Of a stretch of 64,000 nt of DNA, positions 46,069 to 53,721 are shown piece after piece (within the stretch, counting starts at the first letter, position 1; the number at the start of each line of letters is the position of its first letter). The stretch lies in NCBI RefSeq assembly GCF_014207375.1, contig NZ_JACHEE010000004.1, positions 248,001 to 312,000 of the forward strand, written 5' to 3'. The position numbers were made by a program, and so were the translations under genes. The stretch comes from Arthrobacter sp. AZCC_0090 (lineage in GTDB: Bacteria > Actinomycetota > Actinomycetes > Actinomycetales > Micrococcaceae). The notes beneath the pieces were generated by a model. It saw nothing but the letters and a program-made list of their open reading frames with translations. It had not been told where the DNA came from and did not search any database.

Positions 46069-47592
46069 ATGGACGGCATTCAGGGAGATCGACTGCTCGG
46101 AGCGGCAAAGCCATCTCGCCATGCCGTTCCGAGTGCGGCCGCCGTGTGCGACTTGATCACTGATGCTCAGGTGGCGGCCGCGCAGTCTACAGGTGCCCGG
46201 GTGCAGGATCTGTTCGATGCCGTGAACTCCCTTCGGCCAGGCGCCCCCCGCGCCACGGCATCGGCCACCAGCGCAGAGTTGCCAGACCCCGCCGAATTGA
46301 TCGACCTGTTGCGCGGCCTGGAGGATTTGAAGTCGGCGGTCGCGGGTTTGCAGGCCCGGATCGCTGTCGCGTTCGATGCCGCCCAGCGCAGCTCCGAGGC
46401 CGACCTGGGCGTTCCGGCCGACGAACAGGGACGCGGCGTCGGAGCGCAGATTGCCTTGGCCCGGCGGGAATCCCCCGCTCGCGGGTCCCGGCTCTGCGGG
46501 CTCGCGAAGGCACTCGTGACGGAAATGCCGCACACCCTCACCGCCCTCGACACCGGGCGGCTGAACGAATGGCGCGCCACCCTGCTGGTGAAGGAAACAG
46601 CCTGCCTGTCCGCCGAAGACCGCTGCGCCGTGGACGAGGAACTCGCCGCCGACACGGGAGTCTTCGACGGCGCCGGAGACAAGGCGATTATCGCCGCGGC
46701 CCGGACCGCGGCCTACCGGCGGGACCCCCGCTCCGTCACCCAGCGCGCCAGCCACGCCGCCACCGAACGGCACGTCAGCCTCCGCCCGGCCCCGGACACC
46801 ATGACCTACCTCACCGCCCTGCTCCCCGTCGCCCAGGGCGTGGCCGTGCACGCGGCCCTGTCCCGGCACGCCGACACCCTCCGCTCCGGCGGGGAGCCCA
46901 GGTCCCGGGCCCAGATCATGGCCGACACCCTCGTCGAACGCACCACCGGCACCCCTGCGGGGATCAGCGGGGGGGAAGTCCAACTCGTCATGACCGACCG
47001 CACCCTGCTCCAGGGCGACAGCGAACCGGCCCGGCTCCCGGGCTACGGCATCGTCCCCGCAGCCTGGGCCAGGACAATGCTCACGGCAGGCGAGCCGGAG
47101 AGCGGTCAAGAACTCAAGCTCTGGCTCCGGCGCCTCTACACCGCCCCCGGAACCGGCGAACTTGTTGCCGCCGACTCCCGTGCACGGCTCTTCCCCGCCG
47201 GGCTGCGGCGCTTCATCCAAGCCCGCGACGATACCTGCCGCACCCCCTATTGCGACGCGCCGATCAGGCATTTCGACCACATCGTCCCCTGGCACAGCGG
47301 CGGCACCACCAGCCTGACCAACGGCGCGGGCCTGTGTGAAGCCTGCAACCACACCAAAGAACTCACCGGCTGGACAGCACAAACAGGGCCCGGGGGCAGG
47401 CATGTCCTCGAAATCCGCACCCCCACCGGACACCACTACCGATCAACAGCCCCGCCCCTCCCCGGCAGCAATCCACGAGGCACAGACCCGCCCGATACCG
47501 CGGCACCACATTCCAGGCGCCACCGACGCAAGCTAAGACACCACGCCAAGGCCCTCAAATACGCCCAACCCGCCAAGCTTCAGGCCGCCTAG
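46069..47592 (+). CDS. DUF222/HNH endonuclease-like protein (13E12-type)
   Basis: The 507-residue protein has an N-terminal DUF222 region and a C-terminal HNH motif: [23 protein letters not shown] followed by [15 protein letters not shown]. These zinc-HNH proteins occur in many copies in actinobacteria and some are linked to mobile elements, but no element ends are visible here. The extreme GC and codon bias of the latter half leave other frames open. Function is unproven. Confidence 0.88.
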   Translation: MDGIQGDRLLGAAKPSRHAVPSAAAVCDLITDAQVAAAQSTGARVQDLFDAVNSLRPGAPRATASATSAELPDPAELIDLLRGLEDLKSAVAGLQARIAVAFDAAQRSSEADLGVPADEQGRGVGAQIALARRESPARGSRLCGLAKALVTEMPHTLTALDTGRLNEWRATLLVKETACLSAEDRCAVDEELAADTGVFDGAGDKAIIAAARTAAYRRDPRSVTQRASHAATERHVSLRPAPDTMTYLTALLPVAQGVAVHAALSRHADTLRSGGEPRSRAQIMADTLVERTTGTPAGISGGEVQLVMTDRTLLQGDSEPARLPGYGIVPAAWARTMLTAGEPESGQELKLWLRRLYTAPGTGELVAADSRARLFPAGLRRFIQARDDTCRTPYCDAPIRHFDHIVPWHSGGTTSLTNGAGLCEACNHTKELTGWTAQTGPGGRHVLEIRTPTGHHYRSTAPPLPGSNPRGTDPPDTAAPHSRRHRRKLRHHAKALKYAQPAKLQAA

Positions 47593-47597
47593 GAAAG

Positions 47598-48599
47598 CTA
47601 TGCCGAGCGAGGAGTCGCGTCTTTCGGGGCAAGCGGCAGGGTGATCTTCATGACCGTTCCCCGTGGATCGCTGCGCTCAACCTCGACAGTGCCTCGGGCC
47701 CCGGTGATGATTTCACGGACCAACGCCAAGCCGATTCCGAAGCTGCGTTGGCCCGGCGCGCCCTCCGTGCTGTGTGTTCTCACGAAGCGGTCAAACATCC
47801 TTGTCTGGTCCACACCCTTGATCCCGGCCCCGGAGTCCGAGACGGTGACAACAGCCCGGTTGGCGAGCACCGCCGTCGTGATCCCGATGTTTCCGCCGGG
47901 AGGGGTGTGTGCCAGCGCATTGTCCGCCAGGGCGAGGAGGGCGCGGCGGAACCCGTTGCCGTCTACGAGCGCGAAGGGTCGGTCTTTTTCCGTGAGGGTG
48001 ACTCGGACGTCCTTCTCCCCCGCGAGCTGCTGCAAGCTTTCGACGACGGCGGCCGCTACGTGGGCGAGATCGATTGGCTCTGCAGAGACGCCCGAAGGCG
48101 AGCCGGTGGCCGTTACAAGCAATTCGTTGACGATGCCGGTGAGGGTCGCCGTGTCGTTGCGGATGCGGGCGAGTGCCTGCCCCGTTTTCGAGTCCGGAGC
48201 GGCATCACGTTGGGCAAGCTGGACGCGCGCATCCAGGATGGCCAAGGGTGTGCGCAGTTCATGGCTGGCGTCCTGCACGAACCGTCGCTGCAATGCGAGC
48301 GCTTCTCCCAGGGGCCTGATGGCACTCCGCGCGCTGAGCCACCCGATGGCCCCGGCGAGGAGGATCCCCGCAATGCCGGCAACGATCATGGCCTTCAGGA
48401 GGTCTTTTGTATCCAGATACGCGTAGACGGAATCGGTTTCGCCTGGTCCAGGCAGCGTTGGATGCTGTGCCTGGTTGAAGAGGTAGATCGCGGCCGCCGC
48501 CAGGAGGCACAACACTAAAACCGCGCATGCGGCACTGATCCGTGCGGCGATCTTCAGGGAAGCTCTGCGGAGTGTCGCCTGGTCCAGGTTCTCACTCAT
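47598..48599 (-). CDS. sensor histidine kinase
   Basis: The 333-residue kinase has two membrane helices (about 20-41 and 69-90) around a short 25-residue outside loop, too small for a large ligand domain. Then come the H box FVQDASHELRTPLAIL (His113), N box ALLALADNALAHTPPGG, D box VSDSGAGI and G box SFGIGLALVREI. It follows the response-regulator gene by 30 bases that contain a 19-bp tandem repeat. It is the last gene of the PAP2-DedA-regulator-kinase operon. A short outer loop suggests sensing in or at the membrane, as with PmrB-like kinases. Confidence 0.93.
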   Translation of the reverse strand: MSENLDQATLRRASLKIAARISAACAVLVLCLLAAAAIYLFNQAQHPTLPGPGETDSVYAYLDTKDLLKAMIVAGIAGILLAGAIGWLSARSAIRPLGEALALQRRFVQDASHELRTPLAILDARVQLAQRDAAPDSKTGQALARIRNDTATLTGIVNELLVTATGSPSGVSAEPIDLAHVAAAVVESLQQLAGEKDVRVTLTEKDRPFALVDGNGFRRALLALADNALAHTPPGGNIGITTAVLANRAVVTVSDSGAGIKGVDQTRMFDRFVRTHSTEGAPGQRSFGIGLALVREIITGARGTVEVERSDPRGTVMKITLPLAPKDATPRSA

Positions 48600-48645
48600 G
48601 GGGATTGTTCTCAGTCACGGGAATTGTTCTCAGTCATGGGGATTG
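48589..48645 (-). repeat. three tandem 19-bp units at the regulator-kinase junction
   Basis: TTCTCAGTCATGGGGATTG and two close variants stand head to tail at 48589, 48608 and 48627. The response-regulator stop codon is in the right-hand unit and the kinase ATG in the left-hand unit. The period is not a multiple of three, so the ATG in the right-hand unit gives only an eight-codon frame. Confidence 0.93.
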
Positions 48646-49304
48646 CCAATCTGGTATCCGAGGCCGTGGACAGTCCGGATCACGGTCTTGGAGATCTTGC
48701 GGCGAAGGTGGTGGACGTAGGTGTCGATCACGCCCGGCTGGTCCGTTGGGTGGAACAGGGCGTTGATGAGGTCTTCGCGGGTGAAGACCCGTTCCGGTTC
48801 GCTGGCCAAGGTTTCGAGGAGCCCGGCTTCCTTCGCCGTCAGTGTGACCACGGAACCGTACACGGAGCGCATGGAGCGGGCACCGGCGTCGAGCTCCCAG
48901 TCTCCGATTCCCAGAGTCGCGGGCGGCGGGGCGTACGTCCTCGTGAGGGCTCGCAAGCGGGCGGCCAGCTCCATGGCGTCGAACGGTTTGCTCATGTAAT
49001 CGTTCGCCCCGGCGTCGAGGCCCCGGACCTTCTCATCGGTAGCACCGAGCGCCGTCAGGATGAGGATCGGAGTGGCAATTCCCTTGGACCGAAGAGCTTT
49101 GATCAAGGCAAGACCGTCCATGACGGGCAGGCCCCGGTCTATGACCATCGCGTCCCAGCTCTGGGTCAAGCCGAGGTGGAGTCCGTCGCGCCCATTGACA
49201 GCCAAGCGGACGGAAAAGTCCGGCTCCAGGAGTTCGCTGATGAGCGGCCCTAGGGCGGCGTCGTCTTCGACCAGGAGGAGGGACGGCCGCTCAGCTGTTG
49301 TCAT
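48630..49304 (-). CDS. OmpR/PhoB-family response regulator
   Basis: The 224-residue regulator has a receiver domain with acidic pocket EDD, phosphoacceptor Asp56 (VIDRGLP) and Lys106 (SKPF), and a winged-helix domain with LTAKEAGLLETLASEPERVFTREDL and VIDTYVHHLRRKI. It lies between DedA (five bases) and the kinase. A site fitting the PmrA box stands before the first gene of the operon, so it may control its own operon. Confidence 0.95.
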   Translation of the reverse strand: MTTAERPSLLLVEDDAALGPLISELLEPDFSVRLAVNGRDGLHLGLTQSWDAMVIDRGLPVMDGLALIKALRSKGIATPILILTALGATDEKVRGLDAGANDYMSKPFDAMELAARLRALTRTYAPPPATLGIGDWELDAGARSMRSVYGSVVTLTAKEAGLLETLASEPERVFTREDLINALFHPTDQPGVIDTYVHHLRRKISKTVIRTVHGLGYQIGNPHD

Positions 49305-49309
49305 GCTGT

Positions 49310-49963
49310 CTATTCTTCCCCTGTGTGTCCGCTCGTGGCGCCCACCGTGACCTTGCGCCGCTTTTTGAGCAACTCGATTCCCCAGGGCACCACCGAGATC
49401 AAGACCATGATGACGGCAATGGCGTCGATGTTGTTGGCGACGAATTCATAGTGCCCCAGCCAGGAACCCAGAAGCGTCACGGAGGTTCCCCAAATGACGG
49501 CGCCGGTGACGTTCCAGAGGGTGAAGGACTTGTAGTCGTACCGGGCGATGCCTGCGCTCAGCGGGGCAAATGTCCGCACAATGGGCACGAAGCGGGCCAA
49601 GACGATCGCTCGGCCGCCGCGGCGTTTGAAGAATTCCTCGGCCTTGTCCAAGTGGGCGGTCTTCAAGACCCGGGCATCGTCCTTGAACCAGCGCCTTCCG
49701 AACTTGCGCCCCAGCATGTACCCGATCTGGTCTCCGGCGATGGCAGCAGCCGACACAACCGCAATCAACACCGGCAGTTCAAGCTGAAGTTGCTGGTGCA
49801 ACAGCCCGGTAGTGAACAGCAAGGAGTCACCAGGCAAGAAGGGGAACAGGAGACCGGATTCGATGAACACGATCAGGGCTACGACGCCCAACGCCGCAGG
49901 GCCCAGCCCCTGGAGCATGGTGGCGGGATCCAGGAATGCCGGCATGGCAGAAAGTACGTGCAT
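49310..49963 (-). CDS. DedA-family membrane protein
   Basis: The 217-residue protein has about five helices and the family motifs ESGLLFPFLPGDSLLFTTGLL, GDQIGYMLGRKFGRRWFK and RFVPIVRTFAPLSAGIARYDY. DedA proteins flip undecaprenyl phosphate or phospholipids. It follows the PAP2 gene by nine bases and precedes the response regulator, so lipid-carrier turnover is probably the theme of the operon. Confidence 0.94.
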   Translation of the reverse strand: MHVLSAMPAFLDPATMLQGLGPAALGVVALIVFIESGLLFPFLPGDSLLFTTGLLHQQLQLELPVLIAVVSAAAIAGDQIGYMLGRKFGRRWFKDDARVLKTAHLDKAEEFFKRRGGRAIVLARFVPIVRTFAPLSAGIARYDYKSFTLWNVTGAVIWGTSVTLLGSWLGHYEFVANNIDAIAVIMVLISVVPWGIELLKKRRKVTVGATSGHTGEE

Positions 49964-49972
49964 TGGTCCTCC

Positions 49973-50797
49973 TCAGGATCCGTGAGCTTGTGTTGCGGCT
50001 GTTTCTGAAGCCGCTTCGTCCGAGGCGGTTGCTTCTGAAGAAGCCAGTCCTGACTGGGCTGCTTCTGAAGCGACGCCGCGCGGGAAACTCCCCAAGACCC
50101 GTGGCGCGTGCCGGTTCCAGAGCCCGGCCAGGAAGATGACCGCGGCGCTGGTGGCGAGGAACGACGCCACCACGTCGCTGGGGTAATGGACTCCTATGTA
50201 GATCCGGGACCAGGCAACCACGATGGCCAGGGCTGCCCCGGCCCACGCGGTGATGACGCCCCATCGGGTGCCCCGAACCAAGAAGTACAAGGCAAAGGCG
50301 AGTGCTACGGCGAAGGCCGTGTGGCCGCTGGGGAAGCTATTGGAACCCGTTTCCGGGGCCAGGGGATCGAAAAGAAGCGCAGGATTGGGCCGGTGGCGGG
50401 CAACGATGAGTTTGAATACCTCGCTGGCAACCCACCCCGAACAGGCGAAGAGCACAAACATGACCGCACGCACAAAGGACTTGCGAACCAGGAAAAGGTA
50501 CAAGGCGATCACCAAGACAATGCAGACTCCTGCTACAGGGGCGAAGAGAAAGTTGAGGGCCATGGCCAACGTTGTCAGGGCGCCCACGTGGTGGCGGCTG
50601 AGTTCCTGGTCAACGCCGAACTCGTTGGTGGTCAGGCCCGCTACCAATTGCACGCTGAAGCCGATAGCAAGGACTGCCGCAGCGAGGGCAACCGCCCACA
50701 GCAGCCAGTACCTGGGCTGCGGAAGCAACGGCACACCGTGGCGGACGACGGCGGAACTGGCTTCCGTGGGAGCGTTCTGCTTGGTGTGTGGTGGCAT
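49973..50797 (-). CDS. PAP2-family phosphatase (undecaprenyl-pyrophosphate/lipid phosphatase type)
   Basis: The 274-residue membrane enzyme has six helices and the three phosphatase motifs KLIVARHRPNP, SNSFPSGHTAF and SRIYIGVHYPSD, with both catalytic His present. The likely substrates are undecaprenyl pyrophosphate or phosphatidylglycerol phosphate. The ATG has a GGAGAAACTC ribosome site. A Ser/Ala-rich tail of about 45 residues follows the last helix. It is the first gene of a four-gene operon headed by a PmrA-like box. Confidence 0.94.
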   Translation of the reverse strand: MPPHTKQNAPTEASSAVVRHGVPLLPQPRYWLLWAVALAAAVLAIGFSVQLVAGLTTNEFGVDQELSRHHVGALTTLAMALNFLFAPVAGVCIVLVIALYLFLVRKSFVRAVMFVLFACSGWVASEVFKLIVARHRPNPALLFDPLAPETGSNSFPSGHTAFAVALAFALYFLVRGTRWGVITAWAGAALAIVVAWSRIYIGVHYPSDVVASFLATSAAVIFLAGLWNRHAPRVLGSFPRGVASEAAQSGLASSEATASDEAASETAATQAHGS

Positions 50798-50858
50798 GAG
50801 TTTCTCCGACGTGAGGTGGCGGCCGTTGTGCGGCCTGCTTCCACTCTCCCGCGAGGCA

Positions 50859-50875
50859 TTTAAGAAGCTCTTAAG
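50859..50875. promoter_or_regulatory. PmrA-like box: TTTAAG-N5-CTTAAG
   Basis: TTTAAG-AAGCT-CTTAAG is an exact fit to the PmrA consensus YTTAAK-N5-YTTAAK and forms an 11-bp-period direct repeat, as OmpR-type regulators bind. It is very AT-rich for this genome. It sits 62 bases before the PAP2 start and 83 bases before the divergent hydrolase, so it could serve either. Binding is inferred from the shape and the regulator in the same operon. Confidence 0.6.
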
Positions 50876-50957
50876 AACTCCCCCGAATCCGGAGGTTCCC
50901 TTGGTCCTACGAGGGGCCTTGACCCGTGAGATGCCTAGGCACAGAGTTGAGGAACGT

Positions 50958-51770
50958 ATGCCCGCCACGTCAAAAGGATTTGGGATGTCCGAATTTGCGA
51001 TTTCGAAAGACGGTACCCGCATCGGGTATGAGCAGCACGGCGAGGGACCGGCCGTGATCCTGGTCGGCGGTGCGATGCAATTCAGGGGATTCGACCCCAC
51101 CACCGTGGAAATGGCGAAGCTCCTCGCAGCCAAGGGGTTCACGGTCTTGAACTACGACAGGCGCGGCCGTGGGGAAAGCGCCGACGCTCCATCATTCACT
51201 TTGGAAGACAACATCGACGATCTTGCCGCGCTCATCGACATCGCAGGAGGCACGGCCGCACTCTTCGGGAGCTCTTCCGGCGGCGCGATTTCCCTGGCAG
51301 CAGCGGCAGCAGGCCTGCCCGTCACGAAGCTTGCGCTCTGGGAGGTGCCACTGAGGGCCGATGGCGGCACGGAATGGACCGAATTCCTCGCCGGATTCCG
51401 GGAACGCGTTGCATCCGGAGACAAGGCCGCCACCATCGAGTACTACATGAAGGATATGCCGCCAGAGTGGCTCGAAGGCGCCAAGAACAGCCCGGGGTGG
51501 CCCATCATGCTTGAACTGGGACCCAGCCTCTCGGCCGACGCCGAATCCCTCGCGTGGGCCCAGTCCGCACCGCGCGCCGAACTGTGGTCCGGCGTCACCC
51601 AGCCCACGCTCGCCATCGTCGGCGAGCAAACCCTGCCGATCATGCCGGAGGCCGCCGATTCCATCGTTGCCAACATCCCGAGCGCCCGCAAAGCGACCAT
51701 TCCCGCCGCCAACCACGGCTGGGAACCCGGAGTCATGGCTGACGCGCTGGCTGAATTCTTCGCCGGCTAA
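50958..51770 (+). CDS. alpha/beta-hydrolase
   Basis: The 270-residue enzyme has the nucleophile elbow GSSSGG within TAALFGSSSGGAISLAAA, an oxyanion region VILVGGAMQFRG, the strand with NYDRRGRGESADAP, an acid-containing TLAIVGEQTLP stretch and the catalytic His in AANHGWEPGVM. It resembles small esterase or peroxidase-like hydrolases in the tetracycline-resistance and soil-bacterium families, substrate unknown. An ATG 27 bases on has a good ribosome site, AAAGGA, and may be the real start. Confidence 0.88.
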   Translation: MPATSKGFGMSEFAISKDGTRIGYEQHGEGPAVILVGGAMQFRGFDPTTVEMAKLLAAKGFTVLNYDRRGRGESADAPSFTLEDNIDDLAALIDIAGGTAALFGSSSGGAISLAAAAAGLPVTKLALWEVPLRADGGTEWTEFLAGFRERVASGDKAATIEYYMKDMPPEWLEGAKNSPGWPIMLELGPSLSADAESLAWAQSAPRAELWSGVTQPTLAIVGEQTLPIMPEAADSIVANIPSARKATIPAANHGWEPGVMADALAEFFAG

Positions 51771-51788
51771 TACGGCGCTGGATTCGCC

Positions 51789-52682
51789 ATGGACCTGGCC
51801 GCGACCGCCGTCGAACTCTACACCTTGGTTCCCTCGGCGTTTACGGCAGCCCGCACCGCACGGGCCAAGGAAGCCAAGTCTGCCGGGAACGCCGAACTGG
51901 CGAAACAGATAGCCCAGTTGCCCAAGCCTTCGACGGCAGCGTGGGCGGTCAACATGCTCGTCCGGCGCGGGACCAAGGAATTCGCGGGTGTCCTGGAGCT
52001 TGGGGCATCGCTCGGGAGGGCCCAAGAGCAGCAGGACCACGACCGCTTGCGAACGCTCGGCCAGCAGCGCCCGCGCGTGCTGGCAGCCGCCGTCGAGCAG
52101 GCCCGCGCCGTGGCGGAAGGCCTGGGCGTCAAGGTGAGTGGCGGCGCCGCGCTGGAGATCGAAGCCACGTTGAGGGCCGCGATGACGGATCCGGCCGCCG
52201 CCGCGGCGCTCCGCAGTGGGCAACTGGTGCGCGCGCTCTCCACGAACGGCTTGGAACCCGTGGATCTCTCGGGCGCCGTGGCGGTGCCTGGTTCTGTCGC
52301 GGTAGCGGGCGCCCGTCCCGCCGGGGATGCCGCCAAAGAAGAGCCCGACGACGGCGGGCGGCAGCGCGAGCGCGCCGACTCTCAGCGCGAACGGGAGAAA
52401 GCACAAACCGCACTCGTGGAGGCTGAGCGCAATGCAGACAAGGCCGACATGGAACTCGCCAAGGCCGAGCGCGAAAAGGCGGAGGCCGTACGTCGAAGCG
52501 AGCAACTCGCCGCCGAGGTCAAAGCTGCCAAGGACAAACTGGCTGCGTTGCAGCAGGAGCTTGCCTCCACAGAATGGGCAGTCACCTTGGCCGAGCGGGA
52601 CCGCAAGCTGGCATCCCGGCTGGCCGGCCGGGAACGACGGGCGGCGGAAACGGCGCGGACCAGGTTGGAGGGGCTGTCCTAA
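51789..52682 (+). CDS. conserved actinobacterial coiled-coil protein of unknown function
   Basis: I do not recognise a family for this 297-residue protein. It has a folded-looking N-terminal half (about 1-165, with STAAWAVNMLVRRGTKEFAGVL, Ala-rich), a short Pro/Gly break, then a long charged coiled coil (about 185-285) of Glu/Lys/Ala heptads: RERADSQREREKAQTALVEA, EKAEAVRRSEQLAAEVKAAK. There is no signal peptide or membrane segment. It follows the hydrolase by 18 bases, so a joint transcript is likely. Confidence 0.8.
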   Translation: MDLAATAVELYTLVPSAFTAARTARAKEAKSAGNAELAKQIAQLPKPSTAAWAVNMLVRRGTKEFAGVLELGASLGRAQEQQDHDRLRTLGQQRPRVLAAAVEQARAVAEGLGVKVSGGAALEIEATLRAAMTDPAAAAALRSGQLVRALSTNGLEPVDLSGAVAVPGSVAVAGARPAGDAAKEEPDDGGRQRERADSQREREKAQTALVEAERNADKADMELAKAEREKAEAVRRSEQLAAEVKAAKDKLAALQQELASTEWAVTLAERDRKLASRLAGRERRAAETARTRLEGLS

Positions 52683-52698
52683 AGCGGGCATCCAAAGC

Positions 52699-52714
52699 GT
52701 CCGATATACCGGAC
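52699..52714 (+). promoter_or_regulatory. IclR operator, copy 1 (before the IclR gene)
   Basis: GTCCGATATACCGGAC is a near-perfect palindrome with arms GTCCG/CGGAC, ending 23 bases before the ATG. The same 16 bases stand at 55303-55318 before the convergent NCS1 gene. Position fits autorepression. Confidence 0.75.
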
Positions 52715-52737
52715 AGTTGGGGGCGTATTCTTGGACG

Positions 52738-53580
52738 ATGAACAGTCATTCCGTGCGGCCTAAGGCACCGGCTGCAGCCCAGGTGTTGGCGGTTCTCAGA
52801 TACGTCGCGGGCCAGGCCGGTCCGGTCAGCGCGTCCATCATCGCGCGCGATGTTGGCTTGCCGCGGTCCACGACGTATCAGCTCATTGCCTCGCTGATCG
52901 ATGACGGGTTTTTGGTCCATCTCCCGGAGGAGCGCAAGTACGCCTTGGGGGTGACCGCTCATGAGCTAGGGACGGGGTATTCGCGGCAAGCCCCGATCCA
53001 GCGGATTGCCCGGTTCCCGTTGTCCCGGCTCGTCGCCCGGACCCGTCGGACTGCCCATCTAGCCGTGATGCACGGGCGCGATGTCGTTTACGTGATCGAG
53101 GAGCGCGCACCGCGGCAAAGCCCCCTGGTCACCGACACCGGGGTCCGACTTCCGGCCCACCTGACGGCCAGCGGCAGGGCGATGATGGCCCAGATGGACC
53201 CCGCGCAGGTGGCTGCGCTTTTCCCGGGACCGGAAGCCTTCGCGGAACGCCACAGCAAAGGCCCGCAATCCTTGCCCGCGTTGCAGGATCTCTTGGCGCG
53301 AGCACGGTCGCTCGGATACGCGTGGGAGCAGGACGAGGTCACCGAGGGGTTCTCCTCCGTGGCCGTCGCCGTCCTTGACCGGCAGCGCTATCCGGTGGCC
53401 AGCGTGACGTTGACGGTATCCAATCGCGCGTTTCCCGGCGGGGGCATGAGGCACCGGAGTAAGGATGCCGAGACGGCCGAGGAAAGGGCCGTCCGCATTG
53501 AAGACGTCGCCCGGGAGTGGATTCCGGAAGTGACCAGATGTGCCAGGGAAATTTCCCGCAGGCTGGGCACCCAAGCCTGA
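52738..53580 (+). CDS. IclR-family transcriptional regulator
   Basis: The 280-residue regulator has an N-terminal winged helix (AAAQVLAVLRYVAGQAGPVS, DVGLPRSTTYQLIASLIDDGFL) and the IclR effector domain (RLVARTRRTAHLAVMHGRDVVYV, PAHLTASGRAMMAQM, DEVTEGFSSVAVAVLDRQRY). The insertion QAPIQRIARFPLSRLVA is typical. The same operator lies before this gene and before the convergent NCS1 permease. It probably controls uptake of that permease's substrate, which would act as its ligand. Confidence 0.93.
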   Translation: MNSHSVRPKAPAAAQVLAVLRYVAGQAGPVSASIIARDVGLPRSTTYQLIASLIDDGFLVHLPEERKYALGVTAHELGTGYSRQAPIQRIARFPLSRLVARTRRTAHLAVMHGRDVVYVIEERAPRQSPLVTDTGVRLPAHLTASGRAMMAQMDPAQVAALFPGPEAFAERHSKGPQSLPALQDLLARARSLGYAWEQDEVTEGFSSVAVAVLDRQRYPVASVTLTVSNRAFPGGGMRHRSKDAETAEERAVRIEDVAREWIPEVTRCAREISRRLGTQA

Positions 53581-53609
53581 TCCCGACGTCGTTCCCTCCG
53601 AAGCGCAGG

Positions 53610-53704
53610 GACGCTCACTCACTTATAAGGCCAAATGCCGCGACGCTCGCTCACCTAAGGTGAGCGAGCGTCCGCCGGAAACACCCCAAAGGTGAGCGAG
53701 CGTC
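53610..53704. repeat. repeat-motif array between convergent IclR and NCS1 genes
   Basis: The motif A repeat seen at 22.4-22.6 kb recurs here: GACGCTCACTCACTTAT (53610-53626, degenerate), a perfect palindrome with 15-bp arms GACGCTCGCTCACCT and AGGTGAGCGAGCGTC at 53642-53672, and a further inverted copy AAAGGTGAGCGAGCGTC at 53688-53704. The companion motif B is absent. As before it fills the space between two converging genes. Confidence 0.88.
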
Positions 53705-53721
53705 TGGGGGCGGGGCAGAGC

